NCBI RefSeq assembly: GCF_002127535.1
Contig: NZ_MUBJ01000010.1
Span: 92,366-156,365, forward strand
From: Xenorhabdus vietnamensis
Lineage (GTDB): Bacteria > Pseudomonadota > Gammaproteobacteria > Enterobacterales > Enterobacteriaceae
Length of the DNA stretch: 64,000 nt
Reading direction: 5' to 3'
The notes below the pieces were generated by a model. The model was not told the origin of the DNA. It saw only the letters and a program-made list of their open reading frames with translations, and did not search any database. Numbering within the stretch: the first letter of the stretch is position 1; each line of letters opens with the position of its first letter. Position numbers and translations under genes: made by a program. Below are positions 49,900 through 60,679 of this stretch, one piece after another.

Positions 49900-50472
49900 A
49901 TGGCTAAAGCCAATGAAATTAAACGTGGCGCTGCAATCAGCCACAATGGAAAGCTATTATTAGTTAAAGACATCGATATTCAGTCACCCAGCGCACGCGG
50001 TGCCAGCACTCTGTATAAGATGCGCTTTACTGATATTCGTACTGGTCAGAAAGTGGAAGAACGTTTCAAAGGTGATGATATTCTTGACACCATCACATTA
50101 ACACGCCGTGGTGTAAGTTTTTCCTATATTGATGGTGATGAATATATCTTTATGGATAACGAAGATTTCACCCCTTATCACTTCAAAAAAGATCAAATCG
50201 AAGAAGAATTGCTCTTTATTCCTGAAGAAGGTTTACCAGGAATGCAAGTTCTGACAATGGATGGGCAATTATTAGCTCTTGAATTGCCTCAGACTGTTGA
50301 TATGGTCATTGAAGAAACATCACCGGGTATTAAGGGTGCATCAGCGAGTGCCCGCACTAAACCGGCTAAAGTGAGTACAGGATTGACTATTCAGGTTCCA
50401 GAGTATCTAAGTTCAGGCGAAAAAATTCGCATTCATATTGCAGAACGTCGCTATATGGGGCGTTGCGACTAA
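49900..50472 (+). CDS. efpL: Elongation factor P-like protein EfpL (YeiP)
   Basis: EfpL is an EF-P paralogue that relieves ribosome stalling at polyproline and related motifs. The three beta-barrel domains are evident: KOW-like domain I with [20 protein letters not shown], where the tip residue is Arg33 in place of the modified lysine of EF-P; the OB domain II (about 67-125); and domain III ending [20 protein letters not shown]. The length of 190 equals E. coli YeiP. GAAGG precedes the ATG. It is a single gene. Confidence 0.96.
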   Translation: MAKANEIKRGAAISHNGKLLLVKDIDIQSPSARGASTLYKMRFTDIRTGQKVEERFKGDDILDTITLTRRGVSFSYIDGDEYIFMDNEDFTPYHFKKDQIEEELLFIPEEGLPGMQVLTMDGQLLALELPQTVDMVIEETSPGIKGASASARTKPAKVSTGLTIQVPEYLSSGEKIRIHIAERRYMGRCD

Positions 50473-50548
50473 TTTTTATCCTTAAATATAAGTTGCTCTT
50501 TTAGCAAGGCTAACGCCTAATGCAAAGAGTAACTCATCATCTATTGAG

Positions 50549-50860
50549 TTAAAAATAATCCACATTAATAATTGCCACACGTTTCTGATTGTCAGTCCAC
50601 TTCACGCTGGAAACACCTATGTTGCCAGGAAGCTTGACATTACCTTTCGTTTTATGAGTTGAAATGATTTGTTTAATAGTGAGATTTTTCCCTAATCGAT
50701 AGCAAGAAATATTAGCTTGAGTGTTTGATATAACAACTTGACATCCGGGGTCAACAATAGCACCAGAAAACCGAATTACTCCTCCTTTAGATTCGGCATA
50801 TCCATAAGAAAGCCATGAAACCAACAAACAACTAATTAACAATTTAAGATAATTTTGCAT
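50549..50860 (-). CDS. Small secreted fimbrial-like protein (mini-pilin 1)
   Basis: A 103-residue protein with a signal peptide (to about GYAES) followed by GGVIRFSGAIVDPGCQV, the classic N-terminal strand of type 1 fimbrial subunits, and ending in alternating hydrophobic residues RVAIINVDYF like the last strand of a pilin. It is little more than half the length of usual subunits (about 160-180), and its two cysteines are only 13 residues apart. No chaperone or usher gene is near. The ATG at 50860 has GAGG 6 bases upstream; GTG 50866 is less likely. A similar protein lies 280 bases upstream on the same strand. The function is unknown. Confidence 0.65.
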   Translation of the reverse strand: MQNYLKLLISCLLVSWLSYGYAESKGGVIRFSGAIVDPGCQVVISNTQANISCYRLGKNLTIKQIISTHKTKGNVKLPGNIGVSSVKWTDNQKRVAIINVDYF

Positions 50861-51146
50861 GGTCACCTCACTTTCGTTTTTCCATTAACTAAAACTCAGC
50901 TACCTTTTATTCCTTCATCTCCATAATAACTATTTCACATGAAAAAAATACGACATTGACATCTTTTATTGATAAATATCAAAAGTGATTTCTTAACTAA
51001 AAATAAAAACATCATTTTTATTGACTAATTAGTAATGATGTTATTAGCAATTATTATTTTGAACTCAATCACAGATAAATTTATTAGTTTGTTTTTATAT
51101 TATTTAAAAAAAATAAAAAAGATATTTTTATACTTACATATAACAT

Positions 51147-51470
51147 TTAATGATAAGTTATAGTAATAATGCCTAACTCTTTCTTCTCTCCTACCCATTT
51201 TATTTCTTCTTTTCCGATACGTTTTTGAATAGATAATGGAGAGTTACTATCCTTTTGATATTCTAAAGTTTTATTTTTCTTTAACTGTTCACCATTATAC
51301 CAACAGAGCATTTCAGTATGATTTTCATCCCAACTAATTTGGCATGGAGGTTCAACAATAGCACCATGAAAATAAATAGTTCCAGAATTTGAGGTTGACG
51401 AAAAATCCGCCATTACAGGATAAGATAAGGACATAAACAAAAAAGTCGTCATTTTTCGTAACATAAGCAT
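51147..51470 (-). CDS. Small secreted fimbrial-like protein (mini-pilin 2)
   Basis: A 107-residue homologue of the neighbouring mini-pilin: signal peptide ending VMADFS, then SGTIYFHGAIVEPPCQI, a second cysteine 13 residues later (TEMLC) and a C-terminal ELGIITITYH strand. TGGAGG lies directly before the ATG at 51470; an ATG at 51464 has better spacing. The two genes share layout but little exact sequence, so the duplication is old. The gap 50867-51146 between them is AT-rich and shows no gene. It could act as a minor adhesin subunit or a free periplasmic protein; this cannot be decided. Confidence 0.65.
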   Translation of the reverse strand: MLMLRKMTTFLFMSLSYPVMADFSSTSNSGTIYFHGAIVEPPCQISWDENHTEMLCWYNGEQLKKNKTLEYQKDSNSPLSIQKRIGKEEIKWVGEKKELGIITITYH

Positions 51471-51938
51471 TCAACCTCCATTACAGGCATTATTATCTTT
51501 TTTCAATTTCAGCCCTACGCCAATTTAAAAATCAGATAATAGTGTAACGCTCAGCTATCTATATAACGATATAACGGTAAATGAAATACTTTATTTATAC
51601 TTTTCATTAATTCAAACTACAATTCGATATAATATCCTAATAAGTTAGGATATGAGAAAATCAATTTACAGTTATTTAATAATAGTCAGATACCAACTTT
51701 GCATCAAATATATATTTTCGGTGCCGTTATGGGGATTTAGCTATTTTTCCGATATCATGAAATTATTTGCATATTTAACAACAAAAAAGTTCATCAATGA
51801 ACTATACAAACATATTGATATAATTACACTTTACTTACAATACTTGATGGTGATTACGCTTTCTTATAAATTTTGTTATAGTTCCCTCCCTGTTAATTTG
51901 TCTACCAAAGTCCACTTTGCGTGTTAAATAGGTATCCC
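51471..51938. other. AT-rich gap before lpxT
   Basis: This 470-base stretch holds promoters for mini-pilin 2 (left) and lpxT (right). A perfect hairpin ATATCCTAA-TAAG-TTAGGATAT (51632-51653) is the only clear structure. An open frame from 51652 lacks a proper ribosome binding site and runs into lpxT; I do not call it. Confidence 0.4.
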
Positions 51939-52643
51939 ATGACTCGTAGTCACCCAATCGCTATACTTCTTCCCAATATTCTTGGTATTGCCCTGTTTTT
52001 CTCATGGTACTTGCCTGAGAACCACGGCTTTTGGTTCCATATTGATTCCTCTATCTTTTATTTTTTTAATGAAAAATTATTGCCAGATTCAAAATTTTCC
52101 CTATTTGTAGCTATAGCGAATATTAGGGCATTTGATTCTATATCACTTCTATGCATGGGTCTGCTGTACTACAGTACATTTCGCAAACAAGATTATGCTG
52201 GCAAGCGCCGACTTTTCATGATTGGTCTAGTGATGCTCATTTCGGCCGTTATCATTAATCAAATAGGACATCAAATCCCCGTCAGCCGACCAAGCCCGAC
52301 ACTGACATTTGAAAATGTTAATCGCATAAACGAAATAACAAATTGGCATACAAAAGATGCGTCCAAAGACAGCTTCCCTGGCGATCACGGATTAATGCTT
52401 TTAATTTTTAGTAGCTTTATCCTGCGCTATATCTCCCGTGGTACATTCTTCATTGCTCTACTGATTATGGTCACTTTTGCTCTTCCACGCATTATGGCCG
52501 GTGCTCATTGGTTTACAGACATTGCTGTAGGTTCTTTGTCCCTGACACTGATTGGCATGAGTTGGGTATTGCTAACTCCATTAAGTGACATTATGGCAAC
52601 ATGGTTAGATAAGAAATTACCGCATATCAGACGCAGTAGTTAA
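51939..52643 (+). CDS. lpxT: Kdo2-lipid A phosphotransferase LpxT (PAP2 family)
   Basis: LpxT moves a phosphate from undecaprenyl diphosphate to lipid A at the periplasmic face of the inner membrane, and recycles the carrier lipid. Six membrane segments surround the PAP2 motifs: PVSRPSPTLTF near residue 114, SFPGDHGLMLL near 145 (replacing PSGH) and PRIMAGAHWFTD near 182. It follows E. coli LpxT (YeiU) closely. The ATG at 51939 has AGG about 6 bases upstream and gives 234 residues; a GTG six codons upstream is less likely. It precedes mepS as in E. coli; yeiR is missing. Confidence 0.94.
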   Translation: MTRSHPIAILLPNILGIALFFSWYLPENHGFWFHIDSSIFYFFNEKLLPDSKFSLFVAIANIRAFDSISLLCMGLLYYSTFRKQDYAGKRRLFMIGLVMLISAVIINQIGHQIPVSRPSPTLTFENVNRINEITNWHTKDASKDSFPGDHGLMLLIFSSFILRYISRGTFFIALLIMVTFALPRIMAGAHWFTDIAVGSLSLTLIGMSWVLLTPLSDIMATWLDKKLPHIRRSS

Positions 52644-52652
52644 TATCATTAT

Positions 52653-52681
52653 CTTGAGGAGATAACAGGTATCTCCTCAAG
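52653..52681 (+). terminator. Perfect hairpin after lpxT
   Basis: CTTGAGGAGATA and TATCTCCTCAAG form a 12-bp stem with loop ACAGG, 10 bases after the lpxT stop. No T-run follows. The remaining 300 bases to mepS show no gene and presumably hold its promoter. Confidence 0.6.
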
Positions 52682-52988
52682 ATCACACGATATTCACCAA
52701 AGCAGTATAAAATAATAACAATCCATTCTAACTCCTTAGTTATTAATCTATTTTTTTGTAAAGAACTCTTTTTATCTCTCGCTTTTTACTAATGATTTCA
52801 GTAATCTTCCATGCGTCCGATTTATTAAAATGATACGTTTTGTAAAGATGCTAATAAAATGTGTTGCTTCGCACACTTTATGGACAGAAAATTTGTTAAT
52901 TCGCCATATTCTGACTAGGCTTTAAAACGTTTAGTGTTTTCATGCTGGCTATAAGTCACATTAAGGACTGCAAGGGAAAATCAATATA

Positions 52989-53576
52989 ATGCTCAAATCT
53001 CACTCAATACTGAGATACATCATGCGGCTGATACCCGCAATTCTGGCGGCAGTGGTACTCACCGCATGTAGTTCACCAGATTCTAAGCTACGCAATAAAC
53101 AAACTGAGATTCATGCAGTAAAAACTCAAAAGCATTATTTACTTCAAGCATCTCAGGATGAATTTGAAACGCTGATTAACAGCTTAGATGTTAAGTCTAA
53201 AATACTTAATCAGTACGCTGATTGGAAAGGTGTCGTCTATCGATTTGGTGGAAACAGCAAGCGTGGCATCGATTGTTCAGCTTTTGTGCAACGGACTTTT
53301 CATGATCAGTTTGGTCTAGAGTTGCCACGTTCCACATTAGAACAGCAGAATCTAGGACAAACCATTAGCCGCTCTAAATTGCAGGTTGGTGATTTGGTAC
53401 TGTTTAAGACTGGGGTTCGTATGCGTCATGTCGGTATCTACATTGGCAATAATCAATTTGTCCATGCTTCAACTAGCAACGGGGTTATCGTTTCCAAATT
53501 GACCGATACTTACTGGAATAAACGTTTCTACAGTGCAAGACGAGTGCTATCAGATGATATAAAAGCCTCAATATAA
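52989..53576 (+). CDS. mepS: Murein DD-endopeptidase MepS (Spr)
   Basis: MepS cuts D-Ala-mDAP cross-links so that new glycan strands can be inserted; in E. coli it is an outer-membrane lipoprotein degraded by NlpI-Prc. The lipobox LTAC-SS is near residue 27. The NlpC/P60 domain carries the catalytic cysteine in [12 protein letters not shown] near residue 95, the histidine in [16 protein letters not shown] near 146 and the third polar residue about 12 later. The 195 residues compare with 188 in E. coli. AAGGGAA precedes the ATG. Confidence 0.96.
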   Translation: MLKSHSILRYIMRLIPAILAAVVLTACSSPDSKLRNKQTEIHAVKTQKHYLLQASQDEFETLINSLDVKSKILNQYADWKGVVYRFGGNSKRGIDCSAFVQRTFHDQFGLELPRSTLEQQNLGQTISRSKLQVGDLVLFKTGVRMRHVGIYIGNNQFVHASTSNGVIVSKLTDTYWNKRFYSARRVLSDDIKASI

Positions 53577-53601
53577 CAGCCTCATTTCCCTTGCAGACAT
53601 T

Positions 53602-53633
53602 AAAAAAACGCTTCTATTTAAGAAGCGTTTTTT
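53602..53633. terminator. Bidirectional terminator between mepS and yejG
   Basis: AAAAAACGCTTCT pairs with AGAAGCGTTTTTT, followed by T on plus and on minus strands. It ends both convergent genes. Confidence 0.92.
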
Positions 53634-53657
53634 ATCATTTTTTATCAATGGGCAAAA

Positions 53658-54002
53658 TTATAATGGATACAGCGCAGTTATATTTTCTGCAATTGCAGCA
53701 CCTAGCGTCTTTAAACGGCATATCACTGCACTCTCATCTTCCTTAGCAAAAAACAAACATGGCTCCCCTTCCCACTCAATCACAGCACTTAGTATCTGCA
53801 TATCAGTAATAGACTGATGTATAGCTTGCAAAATCTCCCGTGCTTTTTCACCTTCATGGCTTAATAATTTCAGCCCCATCAAGTTATTTCTTAAATCTAT
53901 TTCCTCCGCCGACACAATCTCAACTTTTGTACCAACAGAGCCAGATGACCACCGATAACTTTGCGGCAGTCTGTGTACTACCGAAAGTTGGATATTATTC
54001 AC
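53658..54002 (-). CDS. yejG: YejG family protein
   Basis: A 114-residue protein, the same length as E. coli YejG, with LQLSVVHRLPQSYRWSSG-type N-terminus (here IQLSVVHRLPQSYRW), LMGLKLLSHEG, WEGEPCLFFAKEDES and a final CRLKTLGAAIAE. The family is small, cytosolic and of unknown molecular function; in some strains it has been linked to aminoglycoside sensitivity, which I cannot judge here. It lies next to bcr, as in E. coli; yejABEF and rtn, which precede it there, are absent. Confidence 0.9.
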   Translation of the reverse strand: MNNIQLSVVHRLPQSYRWSSGSVGTKVEIVSAEEIDLRNNLMGLKLLSHEGEKAREILQAIHQSITDMQILSAVIEWEGEPCLFFAKEDESAVICRLKTLGAAIAENITALYPL

Positions 54003-54496
54003 GCATCATTCCTATCAGAAACAACATTAAAACATCTAACCACCAGTTGTAAGTTATCGATTCGTCAAAACCAAATAACCACCCAACAAAAAAGTAAACA
54101 ATAAGTTAAAATAAAAATCGAATTATCTCACCTACCTCATCTATTACCTCAAAAAAGTGAGATCAAACTCGCATTTTGTATATATTTATACTGTTTAAGT
54201 AAATAATTCAACTTATTTTTATGCAAAACAGCAACCTTTCATTCAAGATTTATTTACATATTTGTTTTTTTCAAACATCGCTGAATACCAATAAAAACAT
54301 AATCTTTTTATTTACAACGGGTTAAATAATGACAATTCTATAACTTTCCACAATCATAGAGTCATTATAACAAGTTAACAAAAAAGCAACATTTCAATAT
54401 TGATTAGATATGATAAAATTAACAAATCATTACATTTGTTGGGTGATTGTTCTATATTTTCTGTTTATTCGATACGAAAATAATAACATTTGATAA
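54003..54496. other. AT-rich gap upstream of yejG
   Basis: No gene is seen in these 490 bases. They separate the bcr terminator from yejG and should contain the yejG promoter (minus strand). Some stretches are over 75 percent A+T. Confidence 0.4.
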
Positions 54497-54532
54497 TAAA
54501 AAAAGGCCACCTCATACTGACAGATAGCCTTT
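54497..54532 (-). terminator. Intrinsic terminator of bcr
   Basis: On the minus strand AAAGGC pairs with GCCTTT around a 19-base loop and is followed by further T, 70 bases past the bcr stop. Confidence 0.65.
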
Positions 54533-54600
54533 AAAAACATTTGATACATGATCCTAATTACTTTTAGATCGCTGCTATTTTTGACTATTTATAATATTGA

Positions 54601-55791
54601 TTATTTATGCGACTTGCCACGTGCATATATAATAAGCAACATTGCCAATATTACGCATAAGGCCATTGAACCCACCATCGGCCATGCACTTTTCTCTGGA
54701 AATAAAGACAAAATAGTGCCTACTAATGCTGCAATACTAAAACGGATAGTTCCTGCCAACGAAGAAACCGTCCCCGCCATATGAGGATAATCATCCAACA
54801 CAACAGCCATAGTGTTAGACGTAATCATGGAAATTCCGCTGATATAAATAGCAACTCCCATAACCAGAGAAATAAATCCCAGATCAAATATGGTGCTGAA
54901 CAGTAACCATAATCCCATGACAAATTGAACGAGCAATCCAATATGCAACATTTTCAATGGGCCATATTTGCGAACACACTGGCTATTAATGGTTGCCATG
55001 ATGAACAGAAAAATAATATTCAACCCAAAATAGTAACCAAAGTGCTGCTCAGACACACCGTTTAACTTAATGTAAACAAATGCACCAACACTAAGAAAAG
55101 AGAACATTCCAGCAAAGGAAAAACCGCTGGCTAAGATATAACATAACACTTGGCGTTGTCGGAACAGCATAACAAACTGTCTCAAAGTAGTTTGTAAGTG
55201 AAATCTCTGCCTTTTTTCTTTAGGCAACGTTTCTTTGATGAAGAAAGCAATCAGAGCTATAGCAATTACCGCAACAATAGCAATTGACCAAAAAATAGCA
55301 TGCCAACTGAACCACTCCATCAGCAACCCACCTAACATGGGAGCCAGTAAAGGTGCAATGATCATCACCAATGTCACAAAAGACATGCTGCGAGAAAATT
55401 CCTCTTTTGTGAATTTATCACGCATAAGAGCATTAATTACAACACTGGCAGCCGCAGCAGAAAACCCATGCAAGAAACGCATGGAAATAAAGGTATCAAT
55501 ATCTTGCGCTAAAGCACATGCAACAGAAGAGATAGCAAAAACAATGACACCACCCAAAATGACCGGTTTACGTCCCAAGCTATCCGACATTGGCCCATAA
55601 ATCATTTGTCCAATGGCAAAACCAAAAATATAACTACTCAGTGTCATCTGTACCAGACCATCATTGACACCAAAATTTTTAGCGATCGTTGGCATACTCG
55701 GCAAATACATATCAATTGCCAATGGCATTAACATGGAAAGCAAACCAAGGATCAATACTAGTCCCAAATAGGACGAACGCTGTTGTTGCAC
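54601..55791 (-). CDS. bcr: Bcr/CflA family multidrug efflux transporter
   Basis: A 12-helix major-facilitator drug:proton antiporter; E. coli Bcr exports bicyclomycin and sulfonamides. The 396 residues match it in length and in [36 protein letters not shown] (motif A), [21 protein letters not shown] (motif B/C region) and [20 protein letters not shown], read in parts. Start is GTG at 55791 with GGAG 7 bases upstream. It follows rsuA by 32 bases on the same strand, as in E. coli. Confidence 0.94.
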   Translation of the reverse strand: MQQQRSSYLGLVLILGLLSMLMPLAIDMYLPSMPTIAKNFGVNDGLVQMTLSSYIFGFAIGQMIYGPMSDSLGRKPVILGGVIVFAISSVACALAQDIDTFISMRFLHGFSAAAASVVINALMRDKFTKEEFSRSMSFVTLVMIIAPLLAPMLGGLLMEWFSWHAIFWSIAIVAVIAIALIAFFIKETLPKEKRQRFHLQTTLRQFVMLFRQRQVLCYILASGFSFAGMFSFLSVGAFVYIKLNGVSEQHFGYYFGLNIIFLFIMATINSQCVRKYGPLKMLHIGLLVQFVMGLWLLFSTIFDLGFISLVMGVAIYISGISMITSNTMAVVLDDYPHMAGTVSSLAGTIRFSIAALVGTILSLFPEKSAWPMVGSMALCVILAMLLIIYARGKSHK

Positions 55792-55823
55792 GCAGTAACT
55801 CCGAATCAGTTGAAGGATAATAA

Positions 55824-56531
55824 TTAAAGTGTTGGCATTTGTATGCTATTGATTTCACTATCAGTCAGTGCTCGATACTCTCCTGATTCCAATTCAGGAT
55901 CGAGGTAAATTTCGCCAATTCGCTCCCGATGAAGCGCTACAACATGATTTCCGACTGCGGCAAACATCCGTTTTACTTGGTGATAACGCCCTTCACTGAT
56001 GGTCAAGCGAACAAGTTGAGGCTCGATAATTTCCAGTTGTGCAGGTTTTGTCAGCGTTTTTTCTCCATTTAATTGAACACCTGCCTCGAATTTTTGCTTA
56101 ATATCCTCAGCAATTGGATGTTCCAATTTAACAAGATAGGTTTTTTCACAATGATGTTTGGGAGATGTAATACGGTGTGACCACTGGCCATCATCAGTCA
56201 ACAACACCAATCCTGTAGTGTCGATATCCAAACGCCCTGCAGAGTGCAATTGATGAGCAACAGGCTCATCAATAAAATATAAAATTGTCGGGTTTAACGG
56301 ATCATCTGTCGAACACACATATCCCTGAGGTTTATTCAACATGAAATAACGCGGGCCATTTAATTGCTGCAATATCGTGCCATCGTAAACGACTTGCTGA
56401 TCGGACTTCAATTTATAGGCTCCCGTTTTGATGATTTCGTCATCAACAGTAACTAGCCCTGCCCGCAACTCCCGGCCCACATCGTTGCGGCTAATACCTA
56501 ATTGTTGTGATAAAAATTTATCCAATCGCAT
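55824..56531 (-). CDS. rsuA: 16S rRNA pseudouridine(516) synthase RsuA
   Basis: RsuA converts U516 of 16S rRNA to pseudouridine. An S4 domain (residues 1-60, [20 protein letters not shown]) precedes the catalytic domain, with the active-site aspartate in [17 protein letters not shown] near residue 102, [14 protein letters not shown] near 73 and [18 protein letters not shown] near 185. The start at ATG 56531 reproduces the E. coli N-terminus and gives 235 residues; the open frame continues 28 codons upstream but without a match. It is divergent from radD. Confidence 0.96.
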   Translation of the reverse strand: MRLDKFLSQQLGISRNDVGRELRAGLVTVDDEIIKTGAYKLKSDQQVVYDGTILQQLNGPRYFMLNKPQGYVCSTDDPLNPTILYFIDEPVAHQLHSAGRLDIDTTGLVLLTDDGQWSHRITSPKHHCEKTYLVKLEHPIAEDIKQKFEAGVQLNGEKTLTKPAQLEIIEPQLVRLTISEGRYHQVKRMFAAVGNHVVALHRERIGEIYLDPELESGEYRALTDSEINSIQMPTL

Positions 56532-56800
56532 GAATAGATGTACCTGACAAAAATAAATACATATGAACATATCCTTGATATTGCGAACAATTTCAAGGCT
56601 ACTACTGGGATACAAGATTAAACAGATAATTTATAAAAAAATCATCACGGCAGTAACTATAGCAACAATAAGTTACACGTTATAGCCCATTTTTCCCCTA
56701 GAAAAATAATGACAAATTATTTCTCAACAGCAGGGTTAAATGAAAAATGTTATTCTCTACCAATTATCTTTTACCTGATGTTTGTGACAGTAACATAAAA

Positions 56801-58558
56801 ATGGCTCTTACTTTACGTCCTTATCAACAAGAAGCAGTAGATGCAACCATTCACTACTTTCGCCAACACAAAGATCCTGCCGTTATTGTTTTGCCAACGG
56901 GGGCAGGTAAAAGTCTTGTCATCGCTGAACTGGCAAAATTAGCTCATGGCCGCGTTTTGGTACTGGCACATGTCAAAGAACTCGTTGCACAAAACCACAG
57001 CAAATATTGTACTTATGGACTGAATGCCGATATTTTTTCTGCTGGGTTGAATCAAAAACAAAGCGAAGGAAAAGTCGTTTTTGGCAGCATCCAATCCATT
57101 GCCCGCAATTTGGATTGCTTTGATCACCATTTTTCACTGCTAATCATTGATGAATGCCATCGCATCAATGATGATGAAAACAGTCAATACCAACAAATCA
57201 TCCAGCAGCTCCGGAAAAACAACCCCCAAATCCGCATATTGGGTTTAACTGCAACACCTTATCGTCTTGGTTCTGGTTGGATATATCAATATCATTATCA
57301 TGGCATGATCCGCGGTAATGAACGCAGTTTTTTTCGCGATTGTATTTATGAACTCCCATTACGTTATATGATTAAGCATCATTTTCTGGTTTCTCCAGAA
57401 AGGTTAGATATGCCCGTAATACAATATGATTTCAGTCAGATACGTACCAGCCAACAAGGGATTTTCAACGAAGTAGAGTTAAACCGAGAGATCAAGCGCC
57501 AAAAACGCATCACCCCTCATATCATTAAACAAGTCGTTGAATATGCACAAGATCGAAAAGGTGTGATGATTTTCGCTGCTACGGTCGAACATGCTAAAGA
57601 AATTTTCCAATTGCTGCCTACAGAACAGACCGCATTAATCAGCGCAGATACCCCTGCATCTGAACGAGACTTCTTAATTACGGCATTTAAAGAACAGCGG
57701 CTACGCTATATGGTCAACGTTGCAGTACTTACAACAGGATTTGACGCACCCCATGTCGATTTAATCGCTATATTACGCCCGACAGAATCTATCAGCCTCT
57801 ATCAACAAATCGTCGGACGCGGTTTACGTTTATTTCCTGACAAAAAAGATTGTCTGATCCTGGACTATGCTGGCAATCCCCACGATCTTTACACCCCAGA
57901 AATAGGTAGCAATAAACCCAATTCGCAAAACCAGCCCGTACAGGTATTTTGTCCCATCTGCCAGTTTGCCAATACTTTTTGGGGTACATGCACAGCAGAT
58001 GGAGACATCATTGAGCATTTTGGACGACGCTGCCAAGGCTGGGAAGAAGACAAAAATGGAAAGCGTCAACAATGTGATTTTCGTTTTCGCTTCAAATCAT
58101 GTCCTCATTGTGGTGCAGAAAACGATATTGCTGCCCGGCGCTGTCACCGTTGTGAAGAAATACTCGTCGATCCCGATGATATGCTGAAAGCAGCGTTGAA
58201 ACTTAAAGATGCTCTGGTGTTGCGTTGTGGCGGAATGCAACTAACACCGGGTCACGACAACAAAGGGGAATGGCTGAAAATCACTTATTACGATGAAGAT
58301 GGTGCAGATGTATCAGAACTATTCCGTTTATCCACCCCGGCCCAAAAGAAAGTGTTTGAACTACAATTTCTTCGCCAACACCAGCGCGCACCAGGAACCA
58401 TTTTTCGTTGGAAAACAGCGGCAGATATTGCTAATCAACTTCCTTCCTTACGCCACCCTGATTTTGTTGTCGCTCGTAAAAAAGGACAATTTTGGCAGAT
58501 TCGAGAAAAGGTTTTTGATTATCAAGGGCGATTTAGACAGGCTAGTGATTTGTATTAA
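56801..58558 (+). CDS. radD: Putative DNA repair helicase RadD (YejH)
   Basis: RadD is a superfamily 2 ATPase that acts in double-strand break repair and stimulates RecA strand exchange. The motor has [12 protein letters not shown] (Walker A near residue 34), IIDECHRI (motif II, DECH), [11 protein letters not shown] and [10 protein letters not shown] (motif VI). A cysteine-rich zinc domain lies near residues 385-450 ([34 protein letters not shown]). The start at ATG 56801 gives [16 protein letters not shown], aligning with E. coli; an in-frame ATG at 56747 would add 18 residues. The site in front of 56801 is weak. Confidence 0.94.
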   Translation: MALTLRPYQQEAVDATIHYFRQHKDPAVIVLPTGAGKSLVIAELAKLAHGRVLVLAHVKELVAQNHSKYCTYGLNADIFSAGLNQKQSEGKVVFGSIQSIARNLDCFDHHFSLLIIDECHRINDDENSQYQQIIQQLRKNNPQIRILGLTATPYRLGSGWIYQYHYHGMIRGNERSFFRDCIYELPLRYMIKHHFLVSPERLDMPVIQYDFSQIRTSQQGIFNEVELNREIKRQKRITPHIIKQVVEYAQDRKGVMIFAATVEHAKEIFQLLPTEQTALISADTPASERDFLITAFKEQRLRYMVNVAVLTTGFDAPHVDLIAILRPTESISLYQQIVGRGLRLFPDKKDCLILDYAGNPHDLYTPEIGSNKPNSQNQPVQVFCPICQFANTFWGTCTADGDIIEHFGRRCQGWEEDKNGKRQQCDFRFRFKSCPHCGAENDIAARRCHRCEEILVDPDDMLKAALKLKDALVLRCGGMQLTPGHDNKGEWLKITYYDEDGADVSELFRLSTPAQKKVFELQFLRQHQRAPGTIFRWKTAADIANQLPSLRHPDFVVARKKGQFWQIREKVFDYQGRFRQASDLY

Positions 58559-58614
58559 ATATGTCAAACAACCTGCCCACTAATCTATTAACTGACCGGA
58601 AAGCATATTTATAT

Positions 58615-58643
58615 TTGCTGTCATATCTGTTTTTCGTTAGAAT
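58615..58643 (+). promoter_or_regulatory. Sigma-70 promoter of rplY
   Basis: TTGCTG and TAGAAT are separated by exactly 17 bases, giving a transcript start about 95 bases before rplY. Confidence 0.6.
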
Positions 58644-58687
58644 CCCGCCCGCTTAGCGTAATACATAATGTTAAGCCAAGTATCGAA

Positions 58688-58713
58688 CCTGCTGCAGGGT
58701 CGCCTGTAGCAGG
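58688..58713 (+). promoter_or_regulatory. rplY leader hairpin
   Basis: CCTGCT pairs with AGCAGG in the 5' untranslated region, 31 bases before the ATG. A leader structure for autogenous control by L25 has been described in enterobacteria. This hairpin has the right place, but the L25-binding shape was not checked. Confidence 0.5.
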
Positions 58714-58744
58714 ATTTATTTTCTTCTTTTACAGAGAAAAAATA

Positions 58745-59026
58745 ATGTTAACTATTAATGCAGTAGTACGTAAAGAGCAGGGCAAGGGTGCGAGCCGCCG
58801 CCTGCGTAGAGCTAACAAGTTTCCAGCAATCATCTACGGTGGTAACCAAGAGCCAGTTTCTATCGAACTGGATCACGATGCAGTTATCAATCATGAAAGC
58901 AAACCAGAATTCTACGAAGTTATGACTCTGGTTGTTGATGGTAAAGAAACTAAAGTTAAAGTGCAGGCAGTACAGCGTCATCCGTTTAAACCTAAACTGA
59001 CGCACATCGATTTCCTGCGTGCTTAA
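58745..59026 (+). CDS. rplY: 50S ribosomal protein L25
   Basis: L25 binds 5S rRNA. The 93-residue short form, without the CTC extension, matches E. coli L25: [35 protein letters not shown] and [18 protein letters not shown]. The ATG follows AGAGAAAAAATA. Monocistronic, with promoter, leader hairpin and terminator all visible. Confidence 0.98.
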   Translation: MLTINAVVRKEQGKGASRRLRRANKFPAIIYGGNQEPVSIELDHDAVINHESKPEFYEVMTLVVDGKETKVKVQAVQRHPFKPKLTHIDFLRA

Positions 59027-59061
59027 TTAGCCACAGTCGAGCTTTTATCGGGACGCCGAGT

Positions 59062-59089
59062 AAATAACGCCGCAAATGCGGCGTTATTT
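59062..59089. terminator. Terminator between rplY and ndpA
   Basis: AAATAACGCCGC pairs perfectly with GCGGCGTTATTT around AAAT, 36 bases after rplY. T-rich sequence follows on plus, and on minus TTTACTC follows, so it may serve both genes. Confidence 0.85.
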
Positions 59090-59123
59090 ATTTCTACAAC
59101 TTAATTTTTTCTCCGTTATCAGT

Positions 59124-60146
59124 TCAGCGATTTCCACCACTATTATTTCCACCACTATGGCGTTGCAATTGATCACGTAAATTCGGCGGAGTACCTTTAA
59201 TCGTCAACGTATCCGTTGCTGGATCCCAAAAAATTCTCTCTCCCATCAGCATGGAATCAAAATTGATGGTTAACCCTCCTCCACTGCCCGCAAATTTTGT
59301 CAATTGGCGCAGCGTTCCGCGATCCGCAGGAAAACTCTCTTCCAATTTATAACCCTGTTCTTGAGAAAATTGCTGGAAATTTTGCTCTCCCAATGGAGGT
59401 AACTCTTGGGATAGTTCTTGCAGCTTAATTTCCTCGCCAGCTTGTAACTGCTCATGACAGTAACTATAAACTTGCTGACGATACGCCTGACGTTCATTTT
59501 TATCCAACTGTGCCGACTCACAATAATCGTCCACAGCCTGCAATAAACCTTTATTTTGAACTTTAGCATTCATGCCTTCGCTGGCAGCAAGGAAATCCAT
59601 AAAAAAGTCAGAGACCTTCCGTCCTACCCGACCTTTTAGGAAAGTCAAGTAACGACTGGATTCAGGATTGGTTTCCCATTCAGTCAGATCGATTCTTGCA
59701 ACAATATCAGCATGGGGAATATCAAGATATTGCGTTGTGTTTACATCAAGCTCATCATTAACGGACATGCTGTTGCAACTATTAAGGACCGCAATCAGCA
59801 AATATTCCACGGCAAGGTATCGATATTGACAAAACAACACCGTGCCCCCTTCTGCGAACGGGTACTTCTCCAATTCATCCTTCAGACGAACAGTCGCAGC
59901 CCGACTAAAACCGAGAAAATCCTCATCTCCATTACGTAGATGCCGGAGAGATCCTGCCAGTTCACTTTCCTCATTAAACAAACCGTAAGCTTTACTTTTC
60001 GCGCTATATACACGATGCAACTCTGCCATCATCTCTGCAACCACTTGATTAGTATCCAGCAAAGAATCACGTAAAATCATTTCCAACGTTTGTTCACCAC
60101 GTTTAATCAACCGGTGTAACGCGATCTGGGTAATTTCCAGACTCAT
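59124..60146 (-). CDS. ndpA: Nucleoid-associated protein NdpA (YejK)
   Basis: YejK is a conserved nucleoid-associated protein; it interacts with topoisomerase IV and alters gyrase activity in E. coli. The 340 residues cover the family blocks [40 protein letters not shown] and TPPNLRDQL, with [22 protein letters not shown] near residue 165. It ends in a tail rich in asparagine and glycine ([11 protein letters not shown]), slightly longer than in E. coli. It is divergent from yejL. Confidence 0.94.
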   Translation of the reverse strand: MSLEITQIALHRLIKRGEQTLEMILRDSLLDTNQVVAEMMAELHRVYSAKSKAYGLFNEESELAGSLRHLRNGDEDFLGFSRAATVRLKDELEKYPFAEGGTVLFCQYRYLAVEYLLIAVLNSCNSMSVNDELDVNTTQYLDIPHADIVARIDLTEWETNPESSRYLTFLKGRVGRKVSDFFMDFLAASEGMNAKVQNKGLLQAVDDYCESAQLDKNERQAYRQQVYSYCHEQLQAGEEIKLQELSQELPPLGEQNFQQFSQEQGYKLEESFPADRGTLRQLTKFAGSGGGLTINFDSMLMGERIFWDPATDTLTIKGTPPNLRDQLQRHSGGNNSGGNR

Positions 60147-60421
60147 TATTTATACTCCTTTTGCAGCTTTGACCATAGAGGCCTTGCGATTAGCGGCGTA
60201 TTCAAACATCGTTACCTTTCTGCTGCAACCAAAAACCTAAATGGTGAAAAGTACTCGCCATTTAATTGTCAGCATGCAACATATCAGAGATTAAAATGAT
60301 GCAACACCTTCAAGATTGGCAACAACTCCGGCACCAAAGAATTAATTTGTCATAAAAAAGCAGAAAATCGCCCCTCTATACGGTAAGATATAGGGCTTTG
60401 TACATTCAGGATATTTGATTT

Positions 60422-60649
60422 ATGCCACAGTCATCTCGCTATAGCGATGAAAAATTTGAACATTTATTAACTGAATTAGTAAGTGTTTTCGAGAAAAACC
60501 ATACTCCAACTGACCTGACTTTGATGGTTTTGGGTAATATGGTAACGAATTTGATCAATACGAGCATTGCACCTGAACAGCGCAAACATATTGCAGACTC
60601 GTTTGTACACGCGTTACAGTCTTCAATCAACGAAGACAAAGCGCATTAA
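60422..60649 (+). CDS. yejL: YejL family protein (UPF0352)
   Basis: A 75-residue cytosolic protein with the YejL pattern: [20 protein letters not shown] at the N-terminus in part, [22 protein letters not shown] and [17 protein letters not shown]. The family forms small helical dimers; the role is unknown. It lies 30 bases before yejM on the same strand, so the two are probably co-transcribed, as in E. coli. Confidence 0.95.
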   Translation: MPQSSRYSDEKFEHLLTELVSVFEKNHTPTDLTLMVLGNMVTNLINTSIAPEQRKHIADSFVHALQSSINEDKAH

Positions 60650-60679
60650 TCTTAATTAACACCTTGACGTAAAGAAAAT

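Noticed and set aside
51652..51927. 91-codon open frame before lpxT
   Set aside because: Starts inside a hairpin, poor ribosome spacing, runs into lpxT and looks like AT-rich chance sequence.
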